Of a stretch of DNA of 64,000 nucleotides, positions 26,439-36,323 are shown in pieces (position 1 is the first letter of the stretch; each line of letters opens with the position of its first letter). Source of the DNA: Emticicia sp037153985. GTDB lineage: Bacteria > Bacteroidota > Bacteroidia > Cytophagales > Spirosomataceae. The stretch spans positions 1 to 64,000 of the forward strand of contig NZ_JBBAYI010000003.1 of NCBI RefSeq assembly GCF_037153985.1, written 5' to 3'. A program made the translations under genes and the position numbers. Below the pieces are notes generated by a model, which was not told the DNA's origin, ran no database searches, and saw nothing but the letters and a program-made list of their open reading frames with translations.

Positions 26439-26490
26439 ATACAAAACAAAAGAGCGAGGTTATGGACAGCCTCGCTCTTTTGTTTTGTAT
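26439..26490. terminator. Bidirectional terminator, 21-bp perfect stem
   Basis: Arms 26439-26459 and 26470-26490 are perfectly complementary, with a 10-nt loop, between convergent genes. A-rich and T-rich ends suit both directions. Confidence 0.88.
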
Positions 26491-26522
26491 CTATTTTGCA
26501 ACAACAATAAACTATTCCTCGC

Positions 26523-28292
26523 TTATAATTCCAATAATTGTTCAGTATCACATTTAAAAATAAACTGTGCTGTTTCGGCCAATTCGGTTTCTGATATTTT
26601 CTTCACCTGCCATTCAAAACCTCCTGCATATTTCTGAGTAATGCTTTTGGTTTTCTCCATTACTTCAATAATAAACGGATGCTTGGCCTTACCTATCGAC
26701 TGCCCAAAATCCTGAATATCTACTTTGAACATAAGGTTAACAGGTATCCGGTACATTTGTCCGTTTTTAGCAGCACAAATAAGTAAAGGCTCATAAACAG
26801 GCGAGGAAGAATATTCGCCGAGTTTTTTCTGGGCCATTTTGTATTCTTCGTCTGACTCTCCGAAGATAATAGCGACTTTTTTACGTGGTGTTTTAACCCG
26901 CTCGCTAATCATATCGTCGAGACGCTCTAGCAACTGGCGAAAATAAACCGTATTTTTCCCGCTTCTGATACGTTCCCTAATCGACTGACGAACAAAGTAT
27001 GTGATTGACTGGGTTACAGTTAAGCCTATTTCAGCCATTTGTTTAAAAATCAATGACGATGGCGACATTCCCGGTATGGTATTGGGGTCGTGCAATAGTA
27101 CTCTGCTGTCAGGTGTAAGAAAACCATCAATACGTGTTACCACACAAAAGCCAAGTGTATTGAATGTTTTCAAGAGGCTTTCATGTATTTTATGCAGATT
27201 TTCCATGGTGGTATCTACCGGAATCCGCTTCTTGGTTACGTTCGATTTATATTTGGATTTAAAATCGAATGTTTGTATTTCTCCATAAATTTCGGTTGGC
27301 GGCAATGCAACAGCCTTACCGTCGTCATGCTGAATAACACCACACGAAAACTCCTGCCCTACTACAAATTCCTCAATCATCACATAATCTTCGGCATGAA
27401 CCGACACCACATTAACTGCATCAAGGGTAAACAATTGTGCATCCAGTTCTTCCATCAAGTCGGCCGGATGGTAAAGTATTTTCCCGTTAATCATAACCGG
27501 AAAACCTATACCTTCATCCAGATTAGATGTTTTCTCCATCAGATGACGTTTCTGGCGTTCGGTCATTTTTTCCCATTCTTTCTTATAGAAAGTAGTTTCA
27601 AAAAAGCATTGATTAACAGCTTTCGTGAACTCATCAAGGCTTCTTTTACGAACAATAGCCACCCCGATAGATGACCCCTGGTGTGGTGCTTTTACTACAA
27701 ACGGGAAACCTATATTATTAATTAAGTCAGTAAACAATTTTGAGCGGTCGGCCACAGCCCATTCTTCACGCGTGAAAGTAACCGATTTCTTTTTCTGGCC
27801 GTTTACTAATGAAATCAGCTTGTTTTGCATAGGTTTGTTGATACCCACAGCTGAGCCAATTAAACCCGGCCCCATGTACGGAATGCCGTACCACTCCAGC
27901 AAGCCCTGCAAGCTACCATCTTCGGCTTGTGGGCCGTGCATAATGGTAAAAGCAAAATCCATGATTTGGGGGAAATCAGTAGGTTGTATTTGTTTACCTA
28001 CTTTGTAAATGAGCTTGTAGAGCTGGGTTTCGTTCAGTTCTCCTAGAGATTCGATATAAACCCTAAACCCACGATTGAGGTTTTTTGATGGAAAAAAATC
28101 ACGAATAGATTCTTCGTAGAGTAATTCAGGATTTATCTGGATGAAATGTCCTAAGCTATCTACAAATATTGGAATTGGCTCAAAAAGTGCCTTATCGATA
28201 TGTTCAAAGGCTGTTTTGCCTCCTAAGTATGATATTTCTCTTTCTCGAGCTTGCCCGCCAAAGAAAATCCCGACTCTAATTTTATTTACCAT
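26523..28292 (-). CDS. Oversized D-alanine-D-alanine ligase-like ATP-grasp enzyme
   Basis: 589 residues from ATG 28292 (MVNKIRVGIFFGGQARERE); the frame upstream to 28391 would run through the nfu terminator. Ddl motifs are seen: GIFFGGQAREREISYLGG, FTIMHGPQAEDGSLQGLLEW, YMGPGLIGSAVGINK, PFVVKAPHQGSSIGVAIV, EEFVVGQEFSCGVI and HDPNTIPGMSPSSLIF. Bacterial Ddl is usually about 310-370 residues. Here there are extra insertions (around 190-270) and a ~110-residue C-terminal extension starting KKVAIIFGESDEEY. Probably joins D-Ala for peptidoglycan, but the extensions leave room for another substrate. Confidence 0.8.
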   Translation of the reverse strand: MVNKIRVGIFFGGQAREREISYLGGKTAFEHIDKALFEPIPIFVDSLGHFIQINPELLYEESIRDFFPSKNLNRGFRVYIESLGELNETQLYKLIYKVGKQIQPTDFPQIMDFAFTIMHGPQAEDGSLQGLLEWYGIPYMGPGLIGSAVGINKPMQNKLISLVNGQKKKSVTFTREEWAVADRSKLFTDLINNIGFPFVVKAPHQGSSIGVAIVRKRSLDEFTKAVNQCFFETTFYKKEWEKMTERQKRHLMEKTSNLDEGIGFPVMINGKILYHPADLMEELDAQLFTLDAVNVVSVHAEDYVMIEEFVVGQEFSCGVIQHDDGKAVALPPTEIYGEIQTFDFKSKYKSNVTKKRIPVDTTMENLHKIHESLLKTFNTLGFCVVTRIDGFLTPDSRVLLHDPNTIPGMSPSSLIFKQMAEIGLTVTQSITYFVRQSIRERIRSGKNTVYFRQLLERLDDMISERVKTPRKKVAIIFGESDEEYKMAQKKLGEYSSSPVYEPLLICAAKNGQMYRIPVNLMFKVDIQDFGQSIGKAKHPFIIEVMEKTKSITQKYAGGFEWQVKKISETELAETAQFIFKCDTEQLLEL

Positions 28293-28369
28293 TATTTGAC
28301 CTAAAGCTGATAATTGGATTCTACGACTATTGTAAAAACAGCCCCGAACTGAAAGTGTCTGCAAGATAA

Positions 28370-28399
28370 TAAAAAAGCCACTTGTAAACACAAGTGGCT
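28370..28399 (-). terminator. Terminator of the nfu-type gene
   Basis: On the minus strand a 10-bp stem AGCCACTTGT/ACAAGTGGCT (28399-28390 and 28385-28376) with a 4-nt loop and a T-run. Confidence 0.75.
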
Positions 28400-28463
28400 T
28401 AAGATTTTTAGCGATAAGTATGTTTCGGTGGGCTTATAAAAGCCTGACCACTATATGATTCTA

Positions 28464-28712
28464 TCAAAATACAGGTGTCAGATTCAGGGCTTCTACTTTA
28501 CGTATTTCAGGTACAGCTTTTAGAATTGCTTCTTCCAGACCGGCCTTGAATGTCATTGAAGACATGGGGCAAGAACCACACGCACCCAGTAATTCAAGTT
28601 TCACGGTGTAGTCGTCAGTAATTTCAATCACTTTCACATTACCACCATCTGTTTGCAAATAAGGCCTTACTGAATTTAAGGCTGCTTCAACTCTTTCTAT
28701 TAGATTTTCCAT
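28464..28712 (-). CDS. NifU C-terminal domain (Nfu-type) Fe-S scaffold protein
   Basis: 82 residues, only the NifU-like domain: RVEAALNSVRPYLQTDGG, VKVIEITDDYTVKLELLGACGSCPMSS with the Cys45-x-x-Cys48 cluster motif, and GLEEAILKAVPEI. Nfu proteins carry Fe-S clusters to target enzymes. It has no N-terminal A-type domain, so it is the short form common in Bacteroidota. Monocistronic with its own terminator. Confidence 0.93.
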   Translation of the reverse strand: MENLIERVEAALNSVRPYLQTDGGNVKVIEITDDYTVKLELLGACGSCPMSSMTFKAGLEEAILKAVPEIRKVEALNLTPVF

Positions 28713-28889
28713 ATACCAACCATTCGGAAGATTTTTCTAATACAAAAGTAAAAAAATATTAAAAAAGTTCAAAATCTGGCCATACATAAAACACAAGCTA
28801 TGAAATATAATTTTGCTCGTTTGCATTTAAAAGATTTCTCCTATTTTTGTTTCTGTCAATTTATCCTAATTCAAAAAAATCAACAAGCT

Positions 28890-30749
28890 ATGCGAAGCCT
28901 TCTTCTATTTTTTTTATTTCTTGGCTATGGTATGGGGTTTGCTCAAACCAATGATGCCGATTATGCCCGTGAAAATTACAAGAAACGCGAAGTATACATA
29001 ACCATGCGTGACGGTGTGCGCCTGTTTACTTCTATTTACTTACCTAAAGACTCCACCCGAAAGTATCCGATTCTGTTACAGCGTACCCCCTACTCGGTGG
29101 CTCCTTATGGTGCCGAGAAAATGAAAGCACTGATAGGCCCAAGTGCCGAGCTTATGCGTGATGGCTACATTGTGGTTTATCAGGACGTGAGAGGCCGCTG
29201 GATGTCGGAGGGAGACTTTGTTGAAATGCGCCCGCATATTGATAACAAAACCGCAGGAAGTATTGATGAATCAACCGATACGTATGATACCATTGAGTGG
29301 CTGGTTAAGAATCTTTCATACAATACGGGCAAAGTAGGTATGTGGGGTATCAGTTACCCGGGTTTTTACGCATCGGCGGGTTTAATGGCTAATCATCCGG
29401 CTTTGGTGGCATCGTCACCGCAAGCACCAATGGCTGACTTATGGCGCGACGACAGCTACCATAATGGAGCATTTATGCTACCTCATAATCTGGGGTTTTA
29501 TCCTTTCTTTACCAACCGCACCGACAACAAACCTACACAGGCTTATAACAAGCCTTTTAATTTCGGTACGCCTGATGGATACAAATTTTACCTGAATCTG
29601 GGGCCATTGAAGAATTCATTGAACTATACCGAAAGTCTGGGCAAAGACCCTTACTGGAAAGCCAATCTTGACCACCCCAACTATGACGATTTCTGGAAAG
29701 CCCGTAATATCCTGAACCATCATAATGGTATAAAACACGCGGTAATGGTAGTTGGTGGCTGGTACGATGCCGAAGATTTATATGGAACTTTTAAGACATA
29801 CCAATCCATAGAGCAGAAAAACCCTGGCATCAATAATATTTTTGTTGTAGGGCCGTGGGTTCATGGAGGTTGGTCCAGAGGTGATGGCGACATACTGGGG
29901 AATGTGAATTTCGGGCAAAAAACCAGTAGTTATTACAGAGAAAGCATTGAAAAGAAATTCTTTAATTATTATCTGAAAGGACAAGGCGACAATGTTTTTG
30001 CAGAGGCCCTTATGTACGAAACTGGCACTAACAAATGGCGCAATTTTACAGAATGGCCCCCTAAAGCTGCCAAAGAAAAAAACCTGTATCTGAATGCCAA
30101 CTATAAACTTTCTTTTGAAGAACCACAAGAAAAGAAAAGTAGCAGTTCTTATATATCAGACCCTTCAAAACCTGTGCCTTCATCTGACTACATTACTTCG
30201 GGTATGCCTCGTGAATACATGGTCGACGACCAACGCCATGCCAGCCGCCGCCCCGATGTACTTACTTTTCAGACAGACATCCTGAATGATGACGTTACAC
30301 TTGCGGGTAATATATGGGCTAATCTGAAAGTATCTACCACAGGTACAGATGCCGACTTTATTGTAAAAGTAATAGACGTTTACCCTGACGACGCTAAAGA
30401 TAACCCTAATACAGCCAAAAACATGAAAATGGCGGGGTATCAACAAATGGTAAGGAGTGAAGCCATGCGTGGGAAATTCCGTAAGAGTGTTGAAACTCCT
30501 GTACCGTTCAAACCCAACAAAGTAGAAGATGTTTCGTTTGAATTACAAGATGTACTGCATACATTCCAGAAAGGACATAGAATTATGGTTCAGATTCAAA
30601 GCACGTTCTTCCCTATTATCGACCGTAATCCGCAAAAATTTGTTCCAAATATCAATTATGCCGATTACTCAGATTTCCAGACAGCAACACAAACTATCTA
30701 CCACGAAAAGAAAAACGCTAGTTTTCTGAAAGTACGTGTCTTGAACTAA
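28890..30749 (+). CDS. Secreted CocE/NonD family hydrolase (X-Pro dipeptidyl-peptidase-like)
   Basis: 619 residues from ATG 28890, which gives a signal peptide MRSLLLFFLFLGYGMGFAQ. The S15 alpha/beta-hydrolase fold is clear: REVYITMRDGVRLFTSIYLP, nucleophile Ser in GMWGISYPGFYASAG, HVVWxDAED-type Asp in VVGGWYDAEDLYG, His in VVGPWVHGGWSRGDG, and a C-terminal jelly-roll domain (about 400-619) ending in the LQDVLHTFQKGHRIMVQIQS strand. Members hydrolyse peptides, esters or glutaryl amides; substrate is not predictable. It is convergent with the cytochrome c gene. Confidence 0.92.
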   Translation: MRSLLLFFLFLGYGMGFAQTNDADYARENYKKREVYITMRDGVRLFTSIYLPKDSTRKYPILLQRTPYSVAPYGAEKMKALIGPSAELMRDGYIVVYQDVRGRWMSEGDFVEMRPHIDNKTAGSIDESTDTYDTIEWLVKNLSYNTGKVGMWGISYPGFYASAGLMANHPALVASSPQAPMADLWRDDSYHNGAFMLPHNLGFYPFFTNRTDNKPTQAYNKPFNFGTPDGYKFYLNLGPLKNSLNYTESLGKDPYWKANLDHPNYDDFWKARNILNHHNGIKHAVMVVGGWYDAEDLYGTFKTYQSIEQKNPGINNIFVVGPWVHGGWSRGDGDILGNVNFGQKTSSYYRESIEKKFFNYYLKGQGDNVFAEALMYETGTNKWRNFTEWPPKAAKEKNLYLNANYKLSFEEPQEKKSSSSYISDPSKPVPSSDYITSGMPREYMVDDQRHASRRPDVLTFQTDILNDDVTLAGNIWANLKVSTTGTDADFIVKVIDVYPDDAKDNPNTAKNMKMAGYQQMVRSEAMRGKFRKSVETPVPFKPNKVEDVSFELQDVLHTFQKGHRIMVQIQSTFFPIIDRNPQKFVPNINYADYSDFQTATQTIYHEKKNASFLKVRVLN

Positions 30750-30772
30750 TCAGGTATGTTACCAAAGGGCAT

Positions 30773-30810
30773 AAAAAAACTCTGTCAGCAATTGCTAACA
30801 GAGTTTTTTT
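30773..30810. terminator. Bidirectional terminator
   Basis: 18-bp arms (30773-30790 and 30793-30810) with one mismatch, outer A7 and T7 runs, between convergent genes. Confidence 0.8.
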
Positions 30811-30833
30811 ACGGGCAAAACCCTTATAAATTT

Positions 30834-31154
30834 TTACTTCAATGTAGAAATCCATTTAGCAATTTTCAAGGCTTCATCCTTAGGCACGTTAGTCATTGGA
30901 GCCATCGGAGGGTAGCCTTCCCAGTTAGCTGGATTTGGCTTGTAAATAAGCTCAACTATTTGCTCTGGTTTGTATTTTTTCTTTTTCATTACGTCCTTAT
31001 AAGCAGGCCCAACCAAGCGGGTATCTACTTTATGGCACGCCAAACAAGTATTTTTCTGCAATAATTTTTCAATATCTGGAGGAATCTTGGTTTGTGCTTT
31101 TGATACTGAAGCTATACCAAGTACAACTGCAACGGTCAGGAATGTTTTTTTCAT
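30834..31154 (-). CDS. Small periplasmic cytochrome c
   Basis: 106 residues. Signal peptide MKKTFLTVAVVLGIASVSKA, haem motif CLACH at 37-41, and an axial Met in the YPPMAPMTNV segment near 84-87. It belongs to class I single-haem cytochromes of the c-551/c-552 kind, which carry electrons in the periplasm. No oxidase gene is adjacent. Confidence 0.92.
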   Translation of the reverse strand: MKKTFLTVAVVLGIASVSKAQTKIPPDIEKLLQKNTCLACHKVDTRLVGPAYKDVMKKKKYKPEQIVELIYKPNPANWEGYPPMAPMTNVPKDEALKIAKWISTLK

Positions 31155-31418
31155 TTGTTACTTATCAATTTAAAAAAATAATACTTAAGTCGAAGAGCAA
31201 TTCTTGCGCTAAATACGTAAACAAAACGTTAGGATGAAAGAATTTGTTGAATTTTTAATATAATATTTTGTTAATGAAAAGTTAAACATACTTGATTGTT
31301 GGCAGAATGCGTTTAGTACCATGTTAGCTATGCAGGTTTTCTTGAAAGTTTGCCAAATTTACCTTACTTTCGTTTTCTTATAGAAGACCCAAAGTGTTAT
31401 TCAAAAGTAGATGATTGT

Positions 31419-33503
31419 ATGAATATGTTACTTGCCCGAATAAGAGGAATAAAACTATATACTTTACCCGGAAGTACTTTTTCATTAGGTGCGTTTCTAT
31501 ATATCTTGTTTATATTTTCCAGTACCAACGCCCAACCAGTACAATGGGCAAGTAAAGTAATTGGTTTTTCGTCTGAACGTACCGACCCTACCAATCAGGG
31601 GCCAGAATACAGAGCTATACAGATTTTAGGTATTCCTAATAAACTGCCTCAGACCGGCGACTGCAAAGGGGCATGGTCACCTTCGGGGGCCGATACACAC
31701 GCCGATGAATGGATAAAGGTAGGATTTGATACCCCCATGAAAATTCAGCAGGTATGTATTGCAGAAAACAACAATCCCGGGGCTATTACAAAAGTTTTTG
31801 CGTATGATTCGACCGACACTGAGCATCTGATTAAAGAGAATCAGGAAGAAGCTCCGAAAACGCCCGGCCGTATGTGGAATATTATTATTCCGAAAACAAC
31901 TTACAGCGTATATGCCATAAAAATAGTGATGGCTCCGGCAAAAGTGGCTGGTTATAACCAGATAGATGCCATCGGGATTTCGGAAAGCAAAATACCCTAT
32001 GAAGCCAAAATTAATCTGGCCAGAAATATGCCGAAAGAAATAATTAAGGAGAATCTGGGTAAGGGAGTAAACTCAAGATACCGTGAGGTAGCACCGATTA
32101 TTACACCTGATGGCAAAACACTTTTTTTTACACGCCAACTACATGACCAGAACATAGGCAAAGAAAAAAATCAGGATGTCTGGATTTCAAAACTGCAATC
32201 TGACGGTACGTGGTCCGAAGCAGAAAACATCAAGGAGCCTATTAATACCGCCGAACATAATGCCGTAACTACCATTTCGGCAGATGGGAAAACGGTGTTT
32301 CTGGTTAATATTTATCTGCCTGACGGCACTTACAGACAAGGGCTGTCGAGGTCAAAAAAAACCCGAACAGGCTGGGAATTTCCGAAAGAAGTAAGAATCA
32401 ACGACTATTACAATAACGCTGGTTATGCCGAGTTTTCGTTAGCCCCTAACAACAAGGTGCTAGTAATGGCCTGTAAAAGAAAAGATACGCGCGGAGGCAA
32501 AGATTTATATGTATCGTTTCTGACAGAAACAGGAATGTGGTCAAAACCCGTTAATATGGGCAACATCAATACTGTTGAAAACGAAAGTGCTCCTTTTATT
32601 GCTGCCGACTCAAAAACTATTTATTTTTCTACGCCAGGGTTTGCCGGATATGGCGATAACGATATTTTTATGAGCCGCAGGCTAGACAGTAGCTGGACCA
32701 AATGGAGCGAGCCTGAAAATCTGGGCCCTTTAATTAATACCAATAAATGGGATGGATATTTTACTATCTCTGCTTCGGGGGAGTATGCTTATTTGAGTTC
32801 AGAAGAACGAGCCATCGGTGGGGAAGATATTTTCCGTATAAAGCTATTCCCTTCTATCAAGCCCGAACCCGTAGCAATTATTTCAGGCACAGTAATTAAT
32901 TCGCTGGATAAAAAACCTATTGCAGCCGATGTAACGCTTGAGGTACTAAACGATAGCCTTTCGCACGAAAAGATTGAGTCAGAGTTTGACCCCGAAACCG
33001 GAGAATATAAATTTGTTGTACCTTTGAAGAAAAATTATAGCCTGAGTGCTTCAAAAAAAGGTTTTCTGGCCGTAAGTGACAATATAGATTTATCGAAAGA
33101 TACCAGATTCAGAGAAATTAAACGAAATATTACGCTTATTCCTATTAAAGAAGGGCAAACCATTATTCTGACTAACCTGTTTTTCAACCAGAGTAAGTAT
33201 GATATTCTGCCGGCCTCTTTTCCTGAGTTGAACCGTATCATCGATTTGATGAAAGAGTATCCTACTATGGAAGTAATGATTGACGGGCATACCGACGGAA
33301 GTGATGATGATTTAATGCTGAACGTAAGGTTGTCACAAGACAGAGCCAATGAAGTTAAAAAGTATCTGGTAGAAAAAGGTGGAATTGATGCCAGTCATAT
33401 AAAAACCAAAGGCTGGGGCCCTTCAAGACCTATTGCCAGTAATGCCACTGAAGAAACCAGAAAGAAAAACCGTAGGGTAGAGTTTTCGATTTTGAAATTA
33501 TAA
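31419..33503 (+). CDS. OmpA-family protein with PD40 propeller and peptidase-regulatory-like domain
   Basis: 694 residues from ATG 31419, with a signal anchor near 20-40 (SLGAFLYILFIFSSTNAQ). An F5/8 (discoidin)-like region follows (EWIKVGFDTPMKIQQVCIAE, about 70-185), then PD40/WD40-like blades (YREVAPIITPDGKTLFFTR; TISADGKTVFLV; NESAPFIAADSKTIYFST; DGYFTISASGEYAYLSSEE), a carboxypeptidase-regulatory-like strand domain near 490-570, and a C-terminal OmpA domain (VMIDGHTDGSDDD, RLSQDRANEVKKYL, GWGPSRPIASNATEETRKKNRR). This matches gliding/T9SS-associated PorE-like architecture. It is 2 bp before the next gene. Confidence 0.85.
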   Translation: MNMLLARIRGIKLYTLPGSTFSLGAFLYILFIFSSTNAQPVQWASKVIGFSSERTDPTNQGPEYRAIQILGIPNKLPQTGDCKGAWSPSGADTHADEWIKVGFDTPMKIQQVCIAENNNPGAITKVFAYDSTDTEHLIKENQEEAPKTPGRMWNIIIPKTTYSVYAIKIVMAPAKVAGYNQIDAIGISESKIPYEAKINLARNMPKEIIKENLGKGVNSRYREVAPIITPDGKTLFFTRQLHDQNIGKEKNQDVWISKLQSDGTWSEAENIKEPINTAEHNAVTTISADGKTVFLVNIYLPDGTYRQGLSRSKKTRTGWEFPKEVRINDYYNNAGYAEFSLAPNNKVLVMACKRKDTRGGKDLYVSFLTETGMWSKPVNMGNINTVENESAPFIAADSKTIYFSTPGFAGYGDNDIFMSRRLDSSWTKWSEPENLGPLINTNKWDGYFTISASGEYAYLSSEERAIGGEDIFRIKLFPSIKPEPVAIISGTVINSLDKKPIAADVTLEVLNDSLSHEKIESEFDPETGEYKFVVPLKKNYSLSASKKGFLAVSDNIDLSKDTRFREIKRNITLIPIKEGQTIILTNLFFNQSKYDILPASFPELNRIIDLMKEYPTMEVMIDGHTDGSDDDLMLNVRLSQDRANEVKKYLVEKGGIDASHIKTKGWGPSRPIASNATEETRKKNRRVEFSILKL

Positions 33504-33505
33504 TA

Positions 33506-35191
33506 ATGTCTTTTAGAAAAGTACTGGCTATTTGCCTGATTTTTACTCCGATTCTGTTTTTTGGATACCTCTTTCAAAAATATGCTATCAATATTCCACA
33601 CTGGGATGATTTAGCTGTAAGAAATACTATTGCTGATTATCTGAAAACAGATTCGTTTATTGAAAAAATCAGGATTCTGTTTTCTCAGCATAACGAGCAC
33701 CGCATTGTTCTTACCCGCATTTTTGCCCTGCTTATTTATGCCACGCAAGGATTTCTCGACTTAAAAACTTTAATGATATTCGGGAATCTTAGTCTCGTAG
33801 GGCTTTTATTTATTTTCTATAAAAATCTGCAACGAAGCTATACCGGACCCCTAGCATTAGTGCCGGTTGCCTTCCTTATTTTTAATATTGGCCTTTATGA
33901 AAATGTATTCTGGGGAATGGCCTCAGTACAAAACTTCTGGGTAATTTTGCTGGCTTCTGCCTGCTTTTATCTGCTTGTTCATTCGTTCGGCAAACCAAAT
34001 AATGTATTTTTTTATCTGGCATTGCTACTTAGCTTTACAGGAACTTTCACCAGCAGCAATGGTATTCTTATACCGCTCATCGGAATAGGAATTCTAGCTT
34101 TTCAAAGACGTAACCGTGAGTTAATCGTCTGGAGTGTAGCCGTAGCTTCCTTTCTATTTTTGTACTTTTTCGATTATCATAAAGTACCAGATACCAACCT
34201 TAAAGCTGATTTTTCAGACAAAAGTCTTTTAGTAAAAGGTTTATTTGCCGTTTTAGGCAATGCCGTTGATGTATCGTTCATAGCCCCAAGCAGGCACCTT
34301 GATATTTCGATGGCCACAGGTGTAATTATTACTATTCTGGCAGCAATGTTTGCCTATCAGGTATTATTTAAGAGATATGACCTCAGCCAACGCAATAACG
34401 ATTTATTCCTTTTGGCTTGTCTGGCTTTTCTGGTAATTACCTGTGTAGGTATTGTAGTGGGCCGGATTGCATACGGTATTGAGGTTTTGTTAACTAGTAA
34501 ATACAAAATCAACTCTGTTTTAATTCTGGTCATCTGTTATATCATTCTGTTAAGGTCAGTTCCTGAATGGAGGCAGAAGAATATGATAACTTTTGCCATT
34601 ATATTAAGTATACTCTTTAATGGTTTTACTTATCTGGCAGACCTCCCGTCGGTCAGGTATCTCAGGCACGAGCGTATTACCGACCAATTCAAAATTCAGC
34701 ACAGTGACAAAGAAATGCCTACACAGGGCATATATGCAAAATTACAAAGGCCGGAGCAAACTTTTTATGATGCTCTTATGCCAGTTTTATTGGGCAAACA
34801 AGATTCAGTTAAAGCCCCTGTTAATATTCAGGAGAACGAAACTGGTTTTATCATAAGCTATGCCAATAATAATTCAAGCCTTGATATAAGCTCAGCCGAT
34901 GCAGGCCAATATACCTTGCTTCGTTCTTCTGAAAACATTTATATGTTTCCTGATAGAATTGTTACGCCCAATGCGTTACGTATAAAAGATTATTTAAATT
35001 TTGGCTTTTTAGTTAAAAATCAACTCAAGGTCAATAGCTTTGTGAGCGAATTTACCAAGTTTTATGTACGTTCGGGTCGGTATCAACTAGGGTTTATCAG
35101 ACAGGAAAACAACCAAAGCCATGTAACATGGACAAACCAAAGTATTGATATTAAGACAGTTCAGAAAGAAAAACCCAAACAAAACTGGTAG
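33506..35191 (+). CDS. Polytopic GT-C-like membrane protein
   Basis: 561 residues with about ten hydrophobic helices to residue ~385 and a soluble C-terminal region. The first loop has an acidic pair in NIPHWDDLAVRN, then QHNEHRIVLTRIF, the arrangement seen in GT-C polyprenyl-phosphate-sugar transferases. No exact family is recognised. It lies 2 bp after the OmpA/PD40 gene and 34 bp before an acyltransferase, so surface glycan work is plausible. Confidence 0.6.
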   Translation: MSFRKVLAICLIFTPILFFGYLFQKYAINIPHWDDLAVRNTIADYLKTDSFIEKIRILFSQHNEHRIVLTRIFALLIYATQGFLDLKTLMIFGNLSLVGLLFIFYKNLQRSYTGPLALVPVAFLIFNIGLYENVFWGMASVQNFWVILLASACFYLLVHSFGKPNNVFFYLALLLSFTGTFTSSNGILIPLIGIGILAFQRRNRELIVWSVAVASFLFLYFFDYHKVPDTNLKADFSDKSLLVKGLFAVLGNAVDVSFIAPSRHLDISMATGVIITILAAMFAYQVLFKRYDLSQRNNDLFLLACLAFLVITCVGIVVGRIAYGIEVLLTSKYKINSVLILVICYIILLRSVPEWRQKNMITFAIILSILFNGFTYLADLPSVRYLRHERITDQFKIQHSDKEMPTQGIYAKLQRPEQTFYDALMPVLLGKQDSVKAPVNIQENETGFIISYANNNSSLDISSADAGQYTLLRSSENIYMFPDRIVTPNALRIKDYLNFGFLVKNQLKVNSFVSEFTKFYVRSGRYQLGFIRQENNQSHVTWTNQSIDIKTVQKEKPKQNW

Positions 35192-35225
35192 TTTTCGAGC
35201 TTTTCATATTATTTAATTATCACTA

Positions 35226-36320
35226 ATGTCAGAACAAGATACTTCATACTTAAAACAATTAGACGGAATCCGGTTTATAGCTGTATCATTGGTATTGATT
35301 GACCACTGGTCAGAAGAAACCATCAAACTACCCTTAGGTTTTTTAGGTGTCTGTTTGTTTTTCGTACTTAGTGGCTTTCTGATTACGCGTATCCTGATGA
35401 ATGCCAAACAAAAAGATGATTTGCTTGAGCGTTCGCATGGTTTTTCGCTGAAACAATTCTATATCCGGCGTACCATTCGTATTTTCCCTATCTATTATTT
35501 ATCGATATTCGTGCTGTATGTACTGAATGTACCACCCGTTCGAGATAAAATTATATGGTGCCTCACCTACTCTACCAATATTTATATTGCTATTCATGAG
35601 TCATGGCTGGGCGTAATTGACCACTTATGGTCGCTGGCGGTAGAAGAACAGTTTTATTTGTTTTTTCCGTTTGTAGTTTTCTTTATCCCTGCCAGATACC
35701 TTACCAAGATTCTTTTCGGTTTTATTGGCTTATCTGTATTAATAAGGCTGGTTTTATACCTGAAAGGCGTAGACTGGATGGCCTCCTATGTATTGATGCC
35801 TACCTGTCTGGATGCCTTTGGTATGGGAGGACTACTGGCGTATTTCTTTTATCATAAAAACAATAAAGTAAAAGCGTTTATAACCAACAAAGTGTGGCTA
35901 CTGGTAAGCCTATTGATATACATTGCTGTTGTTATTATCAGCAAACAGATTTCAACAGGGCAAAACATAATAACGATTGTATTTCTACGCTTTTTTGAAT
36001 CTGTACTTTCAGTATTTCTGGTAGGGAATGCAGCATACAGCTTTAGTGGTTTTATGCAGAAATTACTCGAAAACCCCATAAGCGTATATCTTGGACGAAT
36101 AAGCTATGGACTATACATTTATCATAATTTTGTTTATAATTTTTACCATTCATCACCTTCGCACCCAACAGTAAAATTATTAAACAAACTTCCTTTTATT
36201 GCCCAGCATTTGCCATTAAAAATGTTATTTCTGTATATGCTTACGGTGTTGGTAGCTACTGTTTCGTGGTATCTGATAGAAAAGCCGATTAATAAATGGA
36301 AGGATAAATTCGGGTATTAG
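35226..36320 (+). CDS. Acyltransferase 3 family membrane protein (OafA-like)
   Basis: 364 residues with about ten membrane helices. Family motifs: LKQLDGIRFIAVSLVLIDHW with the conserved His, GFLGVCLFFVLSGFLITRIL, FYIRRTIRIFPIYYL, DHLWSLAVEEQFYLFFP, and GRISYGLYIYH near the end. Such proteins O-acylate cell-surface sugars. It lies in line with the GT-C-like gene. Its stop is 3 bp from the stop of the convergent metalloprotease gene. Confidence 0.92.
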   Translation: MSEQDTSYLKQLDGIRFIAVSLVLIDHWSEETIKLPLGFLGVCLFFVLSGFLITRILMNAKQKDDLLERSHGFSLKQFYIRRTIRIFPIYYLSIFVLYVLNVPPVRDKIIWCLTYSTNIYIAIHESWLGVIDHLWSLAVEEQFYLFFPFVVFFIPARYLTKILFGFIGLSVLIRLVLYLKGVDWMASYVLMPTCLDAFGMGGLLAYFFYHKNNKVKAFITNKVWLLVSLLIYIAVVIISKQISTGQNIITIVFLRFFESVLSVFLVGNAAYSFSGFMQKLLENPISVYLGRISYGLYIYHNFVYNFYHSSPSHPTVKLLNKLPFIAQHLPLKMLFLYMLTVLVATVSWYLIEKPINKWKDKFGY

Positions 36321-36323
36321 AGT

